Origin: DASSUW01 sp963806395
GTDB lineage: Bacteria; Actinomycetota; Thermoleophilia; Solirubrobacterales; Solirubrobacteraceae
Direction: 5' to 3'
Assembly: GCA_963806395.1 (NCBI GenBank)
Contig: CAWDYI010000019.1
Location: 558,001 to 622,000 of the forward strand
DNA length: 64,000 nt
In this document: positions 43,771-52,284 of the stretch, piece after piece
How positions within the stretch are numbered: position 1 is the stretch's first letter
Layout: every line of letters begins with the position of its first letter
Notes under the pieces: generated by a model
What the model saw: the letters and a program-made list of their open reading frames with translations, nothing else
The model's database searches: none
What the model was told of the DNA's origin: nothing
Position numbers and translations under genes: made by a program

Positions 43771-44609
43771 GCGATCTTGTCCGGGTTCGGGATCGAGCGG
43801 ATCGTCGCGATCCTCCCGTCCACGATGTCCAGCGCCATCACCGCGATCAGTGACCCGTCGGCGTTGAGTGCGAGCGCACCCGGCTGACCGTTCACGTCGA
43901 CAAGCTGCACCGTCGCCCCCTGGCGGGCTGCGACGCGCGAGAAGCCGAGCAGCAGGCTCGCCACCCTGTCGCGCCCGAACATCGGCTTGCCGATCGCCGG
44001 CGCCTTCCCGCCGCCGTCGCCGTAGAAGGCGACGTCGGCGGCCAGCAGCTCGACCAGCGGCTCGGTCTCGCCTTCCTCGACAGCGGCGAAGAAGCGGCGC
44101 GCGAGCTCCTCGCGCTGCTCGCGTGACGGCTCGAACCGCGGCCGCCGCGCGTCGACGTGGCGGCGCGCGCGCACGACGAGCTGGCGGCAGTTGTCCTCGC
44201 TCTTGTCGACGATCTCGGCGATCTCGCCGTAGCCGTAGTCGAACACCTCGCGCAGCAGGAACACGGCTCGCTCGACCGGTGACAGGCTCTCGAGCACCAC
44301 CAGCAGCGCCAGCGAGAGCGTGTCGGCGGTCTCCGCGCGCTCGGCGGCGTCGGGCGCCGGGTCGGCGAGCAGCGGCTCGGGCAGCCACGTCCCGGGGTAT
44401 TGCTCGCGCCGGACGCGCGCGGACCGCAGGTGGTCGATGCACAGCCTGGTCGTGACGGTGGTCAGCCACGCCTTCGGGGACTCGACGGTGTCCTCGACCG
44501 TTGCCAGCCGCACGAAGGCGTCCTGGACGATGTCCTCAGCCTCGCTGAAGCTGCCGACCATGCGGTAGGCGATCGACAGCATCAGCGGCCGCGGATCTTC
44601 GTATGTCAC
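43716..44609 (-). CDS. sigJ: ECF sigma factor, SigJ type, with C-terminal SnoaL domain
   Basis: 297 residues. Sigma2 region: LMLSIAYRMVGSFSEAEDIVQDAFVRL. Sigma4: LSPVERAVFLLREVFDYGYGEIAEIV. The C-terminal SnoaL-like domain (about 175-290; AADVAFYGDGGGKAPAIGK) is characteristic of SigJ/ECF41 factors, where it gates activity. There is no anti-sigma gene beside it. ECF41 factors often control a neighbouring redox or carboxymuconolactone gene; the quinone oxidoreductase or the epimerase-like gene could be targets here, by inference. Confidence 0.9.
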   Translation of the reverse strand: MTYEDPRPLMLSIAYRMVGSFSEAEDIVQDAFVRLATVEDTVESPKAWLTTVTTRLCIDHLRSARVRREQYPGTWLPEPLLADPAPDAAERAETADTLSLALLVVLESLSPVERAVFLLREVFDYGYGEIAEIVDKSEDNCRQLVVRARRHVDARRPRFEPSREQREELARRFFAAVEEGETEPLVELLAADVAFYGDGGGKAPAIGKPMFGRDRVASLLLGFSRVAARQGATVQLVDVNGQPGALALNADGSLIAVMALDIVDGRIATIRSIPNPDKIAHISSTILPSLPPDLKRS

Positions 44610-44639
44610 AGCCGTCGCCCCTGCTTCGTCTGCACCGAC

Positions 44640-45674
44640 ATGAACACCCTACGCATCTTCCTCGCAGGCGCGAGCGGCACGCTCGGTCGCCGGCTCGTGC
44701 CCCAACTCGTCGGCCGCGGCCACCACGTCGTCGGCACTACCCGCTCGACCGCCCGCGCGGCCGAGCTGCAGCGGCTCGGCGCCGAACCGGCGGTCGTCGA
44801 CCCGCTCGACGCCCGCGCCGTCCGCGACGCCGTCGTGCAGGCGCGGCCGGACGTCGTCGTGCACCAGCTCACCGCGCTCGCCGGCCTCGGCCTGGGCCGC
44901 AACTTCGACCGCATGTTCGCCGAGACGAACCGGCTGCGGACCGAGGGCACCGACCATCTGATCGCCGCCGCCCGCGCGGCGGGCGCCCGGCGGCTCGTGT
45001 GGCAGAGCTACGCGGGCTGGCCGTACGCCCGTCAGGGCGGGCCGGTGAAGACCGAGGACGACCCGCTCGACCCCGAGCCGCCCGCCGACGCCCGCGAGTC
45101 GCTCGCGGCGATCCGATACCTGGAAGCCGCGGTGATGGGCGCCGACGGGCTCGAGGGCGTCGTGCTCCGCTACGGCGGCTTCTACGGGCCCACGACGTCG
45201 ATCGACGAGGGCGGCGAGCACGTCGAGCTGATCCGCAAGCGCCGGTTCCCGATCGCGGGCGACGGCGCGGGCATGTGGTCGTTCGTGCACATCGACGACG
45301 CCGCGGCCGCCACGGTCGCGGCGATCGAGGGCGGCGCGCCCGGCATCTACAACATCGTCGACGACGACCCGGCCGCCGCGAACGACTGGCTGCCGGCGCT
45401 TGCGGCCGCCATCGGCGCGAAGCCGCCGCGGCGGCTGCCGGCCTGGCTCGTCGGGCTCGCCGGCGGCCGGCAGGCGCTGACGATGATGACCCGCTCCCGC
45501 GCCGCGTCGAACGCCAAGGCCGCGCGCGAGCTCGGCTGGCGGCCGCAGCACTCGTGGCGCGAGCTTCAGTACGGCGGGAAGTCCGCGTACCAGTCGCCCA
45601 GTACGCGGAACGACTTCCAGAACGCTCGCTTGGATTCCTCCTCGTCGAGCGCCTCGTCGATGCTCGACGTGTAG
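44640..45674 (+). CDS. NAD(P)-dependent epimerase-like protein (atypical extended SDR)
   Basis: 344 residues starting IFLAGASGTLGRRLVPQL, a Rossmann motif. It continues VVDPLDARAVRDAVVQARPD, RLVWQSYAGWPYARQ and VLRYGGFYGP. The YxxxK pair of classical epimerases is not obvious, as in atypical members. The last 36 codons overlap the convergent uracil-DNA-glycosylase-like gene (109 bases) and lack family character; after GWRPQHSWRE one would expect the end, so a late frame error is possible. It is divergent from sigJ by about 30 bases. Confidence 0.8.
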   Translation: MNTLRIFLAGASGTLGRRLVPQLVGRGHHVVGTTRSTARAAELQRLGAEPAVVDPLDARAVRDAVVQARPDVVVHQLTALAGLGLGRNFDRMFAETNRLRTEGTDHLIAAARAAGARRLVWQSYAGWPYARQGGPVKTEDDPLDPEPPADARESLAAIRYLEAAVMGADGLEGVVLRYGGFYGPTTSIDEGGEHVELIRKRRFPIAGDGAGMWSFVHIDDAAAATVAAIEGGAPGIYNIVDDDPAAANDWLPALAAAIGAKPPRRLPAWLVGLAGGRQALTMMTRSRAASNAKAARELGWRPQHSWRELQYGGKSAYQSPSTRNDFQNARLDSSSSSASSMLDV

Positions 45675-46219
45675 AGCGCGTCGATCGAGGGAGTGAGCGA
45701 CTGGATCTCCCCCGGCGCGGCCAGCACCTGGCGCGCCAGGGGGAGTTGCAGGTCGTTGAGGACATCGAGCGCCTCGGGCCCCATCACCACCACGAGCCGC
45801 GGCTGCACGATCGCGATCTCCTCGACCAGGCGCGCGACGCACTCCGGCGCGGCGAGCGCCGTGTCGGCCACCGGGCACTTGACGCACAGCGTCCCGTAGA
45901 CGGCGAGCGGATCGATGTCGAGCCGCTTGAGCGACTTCATCAGCGCCGTGCCCGCGCGACCGTAGAAGGCGACGCCCTCTTCGATCTCCGCCGGCGTCGG
46001 GTGGTATTTGAGCAACATCACGTCGGCCTGCGGGTGGCCGGAGCCGAGCACGGGCATGAGGCTGCCGCGCGGACAGCGATCGCAGGCCTGCAGGTCTCGG
46101 GTGAAGTGGTTGAGCTCGCGAATCGCGCGCTCTAGGTACTTCTCACGGATCTCGTCATCGGTCGCGGGCATTCCGCCGACCGGTTTAGGCGCTCCGCTCT
46201 TTTCTCCTTGCCCCTGCAT
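45566..46219 (-). CDS. Uracil-DNA-glycosylase-like protein with altered active site
   Basis: 217 residues (or from Met17). Iron-sulfur cysteines typical of family 4 are present: CDRC (46, 49), Cys115 and Cys127. The FYGRAGTALMKSL segment aligns with the family's GRAG region. However the catalytic GExPG segment is replaced by LLKYHPTPAEIEEG, and the HPS motif reads SLTPS (Thr176 for His). Uracil removal is therefore doubtful; another base or a structural role is possible. It may overlap the epimerase gene on the other strand. Confidence 0.72.
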   Translation of the reverse strand: MQGQGEKSGAPKPVGGMPATDDEIREKYLERAIRELNHFTRDLQACDRCPRGSLMPVLGSGHPQADVMLLKYHPTPAEIEEGVAFYGRAGTALMKSLKRLDIDPLAVYGTLCVKCPVADTALAAPECVARLVEEIAIVQPRLVVVMGPEALDVLNDLQLPLARQVLAAPGEIQSLTPSIDALYTSSIDEALDEEESKRAFWKSFRVLGDWYADFPPY

Positions 46220-46222
46220 CGG

Positions 46223-48142
46223 TCATTGCGTGTCGCGACCGGCAACCGCCCGTCGTACGCGTCGCTTCCGGGCCGCCCGCCGGGCGGCCGCAGGAGTGGC
46301 CCGCGTCTCCAGGAACTTGAGCGCCTGGACCTGTGCGTAGCGCAGCGATGAGGGCCGGCCGAGGATGTCCGCGTCGCGCAGGGAATCGAGGAACTCCTCG
46401 GGCCCGTCGAAGTCGCGCATCCGGATCCGCACGGCGCCGAGGCCGTGCGCCACGTGGGCGTCCGAGCCGGCGCCGCCGGGGATCCGGTACTTGGCGGCGA
46501 AGCGCACGGCCTCCTCGTTCCAGGCCGGGATCGCGATCCGCGGGTTGAAGATCTCGATCGCGTCGACGTCGCCGACCACGCGCAGCAGGTGCTCGTAGTC
46601 CGGGACCGAGTGCAGGCGATCGAACGGATGCGGGACGTAGACGAGCCCGCCCTGGCGGCGGATCTCGGCGATCGTCTCCTCCAGGCTCATCCCGCGGGCG
46701 ATCTTGTCCTCGATGAAGAGCCCGATCACCTCGCCCTGGTCGGCCGTCTTGACCTCCTCGCCGACGATCACCTTCACGCCGTACTCGGCGGCCTTCTCGC
46801 GCGCCTCGTGCGCGCCGGAGATCTCGTTGTGGTCGGTGACGGCGATCGCTCCGAGGCCGCGCTCGCGGGCGGTCGCGAGCAGCACGTCCACGGGCGTCAC
46901 GCAGTCGTTCGAGTGGTCCGTGTGCATGTGCAGGTCGACGTCGATCATCCTGCGCCGCGAGAGCCGCTCGCGGTCCGCGGGCTGGAGGTCCTGGAGCGGG
47001 CGGCGCAGCGCCGCGAGCTCGGCGTAGATCGCCTCCGTGTCGTCGGCCACGCGGCTCCAGGCAAGGTCGCCGCTCGCAGCGGCGGCGCGCGCTCGCAGCG
47101 CGTCCGCGATCGCCGGGTCGCGCGCGACGCGCTCGAGCTGGCCGGCGAGCACGTCGACGTCGCCGGGCTCGAACAGCAGGCCGAGCTCGCCGTCGCCCAG
47201 CACCTCCTCGTAGGCCGGCAAGCGGGCGGCGATCGGGACCGCGCCGGCGCCGAGCGCGCGCACGAGCAGCCCGGGCGCGGGCGCCTGGCCGACCGAGGCC
47301 GCGACCGCCACGTCCGCGTTGGCGAGCACCGCGCTCTCGTCCGTGTCGTCGGCGGACAGGAGCGTGAGGCGGTCGCGCAGGCGGCTCCGCAGTGCGCCGG
47401 TCGGGGCCGCCCCGGTCGGCGAGAAGACGGTCGCCTCCCACTCGAGGTCGTCCGGGAGTCGCCGCAGCGCACGCAGGAACAGCCGCAGCGCCTGGCGCTC
47501 CTCCTGCGCGCAGAACGCGAACCGCACCGGGCCGTCGTGCGGCGTCCGCTCGACCGCCGCGGCGCCTGGCCGCAGCAGCCGGTAGTGGGCGGGGAAGATG
47601 CGCTCCATCAACTCCTTCGTGGCGCCGAACGAAGCCGTGCGGGCGTCGAGGCGGCCGAAGAACAGCTCGACGAAGCGGCGCGCGACCTGCGTCGACAGCA
47701 CGCGTTCGGTCGGCGCGTGGAAGGAGCCGACGTTCAGCGCCCGCGAGTGCCGCAGCGCGACCGACGACGCGCTCGGCGCGAACGGCTCGTGCACGTGGAC
47801 GAAGTCGAGCGGCGCGAGCGTCAGCACCTCCTCGATCGTCCGTGCCACGTCCACGGGGGGCGACGGCGCCCCGCCGCGCCGCTGCAGCGGCAGCAGCTCG
47901 CCGACGCCGAGCACGCGCACGCCGCCGGCGGGATCGAACAGCGATTCGGGCGCGTCGCGCGCCGCGCGGATCAGCCGGCGCGACTCCCGCACCAGCTCGC
48001 GCGACCGCGACGGCGCGAGCACGAGCACCCGGTGCCCGCGCTGCGCGAGCTCGCCCGACAACTCCTCGACGAACGCGTTGACCTCGTGCTCGTCCTCCCA
48101 GGCGTGGGGAGTGACCTGCGCGATGGAGAACCGCTCGGGCAC
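46223..48142 (-). CDS. Glycosyltransferase fused to a PHP-family phosphoesterase
   Basis: 639 residues. Residues 1-390 look like a GT4-type glycosyltransferase (SIAQVTPHAWEDEHEVNAF; FVHVHEPFAPSASS; LFEPGDVDVLAGQLERV). From residue 399 (MIDVDLHMHTDHSNDCVTP) a PHP domain follows with AVTDHNEISGA, VPHPFDRLH and GGAGSDAHVAHG as metal ligands. An ATG at 46946-46948 could start the PHP part alone. The start is GTG 48140-48142. The fusion suggests a sugar-phosphate substrate handled at one place. Specificities are unknown. Confidence 0.82.
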   Translation of the reverse strand: MPERFSIAQVTPHAWEDEHEVNAFVEELSGELAQRGHRVLVLAPSRSRELVRESRRLIRAARDAPESLFDPAGGVRVLGVGELLPLQRRGGAPSPPVDVARTIEEVLTLAPLDFVHVHEPFAPSASSVALRHSRALNVGSFHAPTERVLSTQVARRFVELFFGRLDARTASFGATKELMERIFPAHYRLLRPGAAAVERTPHDGPVRFAFCAQEERQALRLFLRALRRLPDDLEWEATVFSPTGAAPTGALRSRLRDRLTLLSADDTDESAVLANADVAVAASVGQAPAPGLLVRALGAGAVPIAARLPAYEEVLGDGELGLLFEPGDVDVLAGQLERVARDPAIADALRARAAAASGDLAWSRVADDTEAIYAELAALRRPLQDLQPADRERLSRRRMIDVDLHMHTDHSNDCVTPVDVLLATARERGLGAIAVTDHNEISGAHEAREKAAEYGVKVIVGEEVKTADQGEVIGLFIEDKIARGMSLEETIAEIRRQGGLVYVPHPFDRLHSVPDYEHLLRVVGDVDAIEIFNPRIAIPAWNEEAVRFAAKYRIPGGAGSDAHVAHGLGAVRIRMRDFDGPEEFLDSLRDADILGRPSSLRYAQVQALKFLETRATPAAARRAARKRRVRRAVAGRDTQ

Positions 48143-48189
48143 CGCGCGCAGCTTAGTGGCCTTGTCGTCCCGGTCTGTTTTGCGAGAGG

Positions 48190-49395
48190 GTGCGCGGTGT
48201 GTTGGACAGCGCCCACAACTGGGCTGCGATGGAGGAGCGGCTGCCGGGCGCCGCGATGCAGCGGGCCTGGGAGGACACGGTCGGCGGGCGCGAGCTCTCC
48301 GACCTGCTCGGGGGCGTGTCGGACGCGCTCGGCATCGTCCCGCCGGCGTACGCACAGTCGGTGTTCGGCTCCCCGCGCTCGTGGGCGCCGTGGCGGCGCT
48401 TCTCCGAGTTCGGGCTGCTGCTGCCGTGGCGTCCGCTGGTCGCGGGGCGCTACCTGGCCGACGTGCTCATGATCTCGGTGCCGTTGACCGCTCCGGCGTG
48501 GCTTCCCTCCGCGCTGACGTGGCCGTTCTGGCATCCCACGGTGATCGACCAGCGGCCGGACCATGAGGGCAGCTTCGCCTCGCATCCGCGCGAGCGCTGG
48601 TTCTTCATCAACGGGATCATGACCAACGCTTCGGTGGCGCAGTTGAACGCCGCCTATCTGGCGTTTCTCTTCCACCGGCCGATCACGCTGATCCAGAACT
48701 CGACCGGCGGCGTGGTCGAGGATCTGGTCGAGTGCGCACTCGACAAGGCGTTCGGCCAGACCGGCGAGGCCGCCGCGAAGGCGGTCCCGGCGATCTACGA
48801 CGCACTCAAGGACTCCGGCAAGGATCGCGTGGTCGTCGTCGCCCATTCGCAGGGGACGATCATCGCGAGCGTGGTCCTGCGCTTCTTCACGCAGCTGTAC
48901 TCGCCGACCGACCGGCTGCCGGCGATGCTGAGCGTCGAGCCCGACCCGGCGCTTGCCGAGGACATGCCACTCGACCCGCGCGACTTCGACCCGCTCAGCG
49001 ACGACGAGATCGCCAAGCTCGAGCTCTACTGCTTCGCGAACTGCGCGACCCGGATGCCGTACCTGAACCGTGACTTCCTGGGCCGGCCGCGGCCGTGGAT
49101 CGAGAGCTTCGGCAACGAGCACGACGTCGTCGCGCGCCTCGGCATGCTCGCTCCCCGGCCATCCGAGCGCAGCGTGGTCATCGACGGGCCCCGGTACGCG
49201 CGCCCGGACGCGTGGGGCCACCTCCTGAACGAGCACTATCTGCGCGGCATCGAGGACGCGCAGAGACCGGGACGTAAGCGCGGCCCGCAGGCGGAGAGCG
49301 CAGATCCCTACATCCTGCTCGACGCGGACAACCAGGCCGGCGCCGGTGTGCCGAGGCTCTACCGCTACCTCAACGGAGGTGCGCCCGGCGACTGA
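48190..49395 (+). CDS. Alpha/beta-fold hydrolase, probable esterase
   Basis: 401 residues. The nucleophile motif VVVVAHSQGTIIASVVL (Ser) is clear and an early WFFINGIMTN may supply the oxyanion hole. A C-terminal acid and His are plausible (ESFGNEHDVVARLG, WGHLLNEHYL). No signal peptide. N-terminal hydrophobic segments (about 75-115) may be membrane-associated. Substrate unknown. The start could be the GTG at 48190 or 48199. It is divergent from the glycosyltransferase gene. Confidence 0.75.
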   Translation: MRGVLDSAHNWAAMEERLPGAAMQRAWEDTVGGRELSDLLGGVSDALGIVPPAYAQSVFGSPRSWAPWRRFSEFGLLLPWRPLVAGRYLADVLMISVPLTAPAWLPSALTWPFWHPTVIDQRPDHEGSFASHPRERWFFINGIMTNASVAQLNAAYLAFLFHRPITLIQNSTGGVVEDLVECALDKAFGQTGEAAAKAVPAIYDALKDSGKDRVVVVAHSQGTIIASVVLRFFTQLYSPTDRLPAMLSVEPDPALAEDMPLDPRDFDPLSDDEIAKLELYCFANCATRMPYLNRDFLGRPRPWIESFGNEHDVVARLGMLAPRPSERSVVIDGPRYARPDAWGHLLNEHYLRGIEDAQRPGRKRGPQAESADPYILLDADNQAGAGVPRLYRYLNGGAPGD

Positions 49396-49445
49396 CGCGG
49401 CCGCCGGCCAGAGGACTTCGCGGCGAACCGCCGAACCCGACGGGC

Positions 49446-50372
49446 GTGTCCACGACTCAGAATTTTCGAGCGTCGCGATATGCCGCCTTGGCTCCGGCCG
49501 CGGTCGGCCTGGTCCTGTGCATCGCGGCCGTCGAGCTCCGGATGGATGATCCGTGGGCGGAAGGTGTGCTCGCGTTCGTCGCAGCCGTCCCGGCGATCGG
49601 GCTGATCTACCTCGGGCTGCTCGCCGCCCGCGGTGACGGAGCGTCGCGGCCCGCGGTGACGATCTTCCTCGTCGGCGGTCTCGTGCTCCTGGCCGTGGCG
49701 GTCTTCCGTCTCGGCCGCGCGTTCGCGGGCGACGACTTCCTCGCAGGCGGCGGCACGTTGACATGGATGCTCGCGCTGTTCACCGCGGTCTCGGCGTTCT
49801 GCGCCTCGAAGGCGCGCTCGGCGGCGTGCCTGCTGATCGCCGCGCTCGCATCCGTGGCGCTGCTGATGGAGGCCGTGAACTGGATCTTCGACGCCGAGGA
49901 CGTCGACGTGTTCCGCGTGCTGCTCGTGCTCGCGTTCGCTGCGCTCTTCGCGGCCGGCATGGCGGTGTCCGGCCGGTCCGGCACCGTCCTGGTCGCAGCG
50001 GCGGGCGTGTCCGTGCTCGCCGGCTCGTACGGCACGGGTCTCGGACTGGTCTTCGGAGCCACGGAGGCCCTCGGCTGGGGCTGGGAGCTGATCACGCTTC
50101 TCCAAGGCGCGGCGCTGATCGCCTACGCCGCGCAGCGTCTGGAGCCCGGACCCGGCTACCTCGCGTTCTTCATCCTGGCGCTCTTCGTCGCCACGGCCGC
50201 AGCGGTCGGCGACGGCGTCAGCGGCGGGGTCATCGACGATGACGGCGTCATCACCGAACAGAACCCCGACACGTACTCGCTCATCGGCTGGCCGCTCGCG
50301 CTCGGTCTGGGCACCGTCGCAGCCGCGCTGTGGGGCCTCCGTCAGACCGCGCCCGAGCGGCGCGCCCGGTGA
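49446..50372 (+). CDS. Hypothetical polytopic membrane protein
   Basis: 308 residues with about eight hydrophobic helices (for example AALAPAAVGLVLCIAAVEL, VTIFLVGGLVLLAVAVF, YLAFFILALFVATAAAVG) and short loops. Acidic patches lie between (FDAEDVDVF, DDDGVITEQNPD). No transporter or enzyme family is recognised. Start GTG 49446. It is convergent with ino1, ending 9 bases before the ino1 stop. Confidence 0.72.
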   Translation: MSTTQNFRASRYAALAPAAVGLVLCIAAVELRMDDPWAEGVLAFVAAVPAIGLIYLGLLAARGDGASRPAVTIFLVGGLVLLAVAVFRLGRAFAGDDFLAGGGTLTWMLALFTAVSAFCASKARSAACLLIAALASVALLMEAVNWIFDAEDVDVFRVLLVLAFAALFAAGMAVSGRSGTVLVAAAGVSVLAGSYGTGLGLVFGATEALGWGWELITLLQGAALIAYAAQRLEPGPGYLAFFILALFVATAAAVGDGVSGGVIDDDGVITEQNPDTYSLIGWPLALGLGTVAAALWGLRQTAPERRAR

Positions 50373-50380
50373 GCGGTCGT

Positions 50381-51589
50381 CTAATCGACGACCGCTGACT
50401 TCTCCGCTGCCGCCTTCGCCGCTGCGGCGCGGGCTGCCTCGGCCGCTGCCCGCGAGCGGGCGTGATGGGCGATGAACTCCTCGGTCGCCTCGCGTGCCAG
50501 GTGGTCCGGCCGCTGCGTGTACGGCGACTTCATGAGGTACGAGCTGGGCCCGTCGAGCTGGCCGCCGACGCCATGGTTGAGCGCCAGCTTGCAGCACCGC
50601 ACGGCGTCGATCACGATGCCGGCCGAGTTCGGCGAGTCCCACACCTCGAGCTTGAGCTCGGCGGTCAGGGGCACGTCGCCGAAGGCCTGGCCCTCGAGCC
50701 GGATGTGCGCCCACTTGCGGTCCGTCAGCCACGGCACGTAGTCGGACGGGCCGACGTGCACGTTGTCGGGCTCGAGCTGGTCCTCGAGGATCGAGGTCAC
50801 GGCGTTCGTCTTGGAGATCTTCTTCGACTCCAGCCGCTCGCGCTCGAGCATGTTGAAGAAGTCCATGTTGCCGCCGACGTTGAGCTGCGAGGTGCGCTGC
50901 AGCCGGACGCCGCGGTCGCCGAACAGGCGCGCCAGCGTGCGATGGACGATCGTGGCGCCGACCTGCGACTTGATGTCGTCGCCGATGATCGGCAGACCGG
51001 CCTTGACGAAGCGCCGGTTCCAGTAGTCCTCGCGGGCAATGAACACCGGGATGCAGTTCACCATCGCGCAGCCGGCCTCGAGGATCTGCTCGACGTACCA
51101 CTTCGTCGCCTGCTCGGAGCCGACGGGGAGGTAGGAGACGACGACGTCGGTGCGCGTGTCGATGAGGACTTGCGCGATGTCGACCGTCGAGCCTTCGGCC
51201 TTCGTGATCCGCTGCGACAGGTACTTGCCGAGCCCGTCGTGCGTCATGCCGCGCTGGACGGGGATGTCCAGATGCGGGACGTCCTCTTTGACGAACTTGA
51301 TCGTGTTGTTCTGACCGGCCCAGATCGCCTCGGAGAGATCCTTGCCGACCTTCTCGGAATCGATGTCGAACGCCGCCGAGAACTCGATGTCGCGGATGTG
51401 GTAGCCGCCGAGATCGGTGTGCATTAGGCCCGGGACGCGCTCTGAGGCGTCGGCGTCGCGGTAGTACTGGACGCCCTGCACGAAGGCGTTGGCGCAGTTG
51501 CCGACGCCGATGATCGCCACTCGCACCTTCTCGTTCTGGTAGCGACTGCCGCCGTTCGTCGAAGGCTGGGGACGGATGTTCTCGCTCAA
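50381..51589 (-). CDS. ino1: Inositol-3-phosphate synthase (myo-inositol-1-phosphate synthase)
   Basis: 402 residues: NAD-binding VRVAIIGVGNCANAFVQG, VVSYLPVGSEQATKWY, IIGDDIKSQVGATI with the catalytic lysine, LNVGGNMDFFNML and LESKKISKTNAV with further active-site lysines. It converts glucose-6-phosphate to inositol phosphate. The last 30 residues are Ala-rich and helical (AAAEAARAAAAKAAAEK), an extension. It is followed upstream-to-downstream in context by a CDP-alcohol transferase and a PAP2 gene, forming an inositol-lipid group. Confidence 0.94.
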   Translation of the reverse strand: MSENIRPQPSTNGGSRYQNEKVRVAIIGVGNCANAFVQGVQYYRDADASERVPGLMHTDLGGYHIRDIEFSAAFDIDSEKVGKDLSEAIWAGQNNTIKFVKEDVPHLDIPVQRGMTHDGLGKYLSQRITKAEGSTVDIAQVLIDTRTDVVVSYLPVGSEQATKWYVEQILEAGCAMVNCIPVFIAREDYWNRRFVKAGLPIIGDDIKSQVGATIVHRTLARLFGDRGVRLQRTSQLNVGGNMDFFNMLERERLESKKISKTNAVTSILEDQLEPDNVHVGPSDYVPWLTDRKWAHIRLEGQAFGDVPLTAELKLEVWDSPNSAGIVIDAVRCCKLALNHGVGGQLDGPSSYLMKSPYTQRPDHLAREATEEFIAHHARSRAAAEAARAAAAKAAAEKSAVVD

Positions 51590-51641
51590 GTGTGTTCCTT
51601 TGAATCGGTTCGGCTCATCAAACCCCTTCGAGCCGGAGGCG

Positions 51642-52256
51642 TTACAAGTCGATCGCCTGGCGCGTCAGCTCACCGCGGACGTGCCAGATGCGCTGGAACA
51701 CCGTGATCGCGGAAAGTGCAGCCAGCACGTACACGGCGATGTCAAGCACATCGAGGCCGGCGAAGACGAGTCCCGCGGAGAGGATCACCACGCGCACGGC
51801 GCGGTCGGCGATCCCGACCTTGCACTCGACCCCGAGGGCCTCGGCTCGTGCACGAGTGTAGGAGACCATCAGCGACGCGAGCACCGCAACGACCACGGCG
51901 GCGACCGCGAGATCGTCGCCCTGCTTGGAGAAATACACGGCGACCGCGGTGAGCACGATGCCCTCTTCCATGCGGTCGAGCGTGGAATCCAGGAACGCCC
52001 CGAACGGCGAGCCCTTGCCCGACATCCGCGAATAGCGGCCGTCGAGCGTGTCGCACACGGAGCCGACGATGAACGCGATGCCGCCGAGCAGGAACTCCTC
52101 CTGCCAGACGAGCACGGCCGCGATCACGCACAGCACCAGGCCGGTGAGCGAGATCGCGTTCGGCGTGAGGCGTGACTCGATCAGGCGGCTGCGCATCTGC
52201 GCCTGGTACTCCCGCGCACTGGGGCGGGGCGGGCGCTCGACTCCGGGGGAGCTCAT
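51642..52256 (-). CDS. CDP-alcohol phosphatidyltransferase (probable phosphatidylinositol-phosphate synthase type)
   Basis: 204 residues, six helices. The family motif D-x2-DG-x3-R-x8-G-x3-D-x3-D is present in CDTLDGRYSRMSGKG followed by FGAFLDSTLDRMEEG. Its place 52 bases upstream of ino1 suggests inositol phosphate as acceptor, as in actinobacterial phospholipid synthesis. Glycerol phosphate cannot be excluded from sequence alone. The N-terminal SSPGVERPPRPSAREYQA is polar and cytoplasmic. Confidence 0.88.
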   Translation of the reverse strand: MSSPGVERPPRPSAREYQAQMRSRLIESRLTPNAISLTGLVLCVIAAVLVWQEEFLLGGIAFIVGSVCDTLDGRYSRMSGKGSPFGAFLDSTLDRMEEGIVLTAVAVYFSKQGDDLAVAAVVVAVLASLMVSYTRARAEALGVECKVGIADRAVRVVILSAGLVFAGLDVLDIAVYVLAALSAITVFQRIWHVRGELTRQAIDL

Positions 52257-52284
52257 CGCGCCGAAGGATATGGCGTGCGACGAA

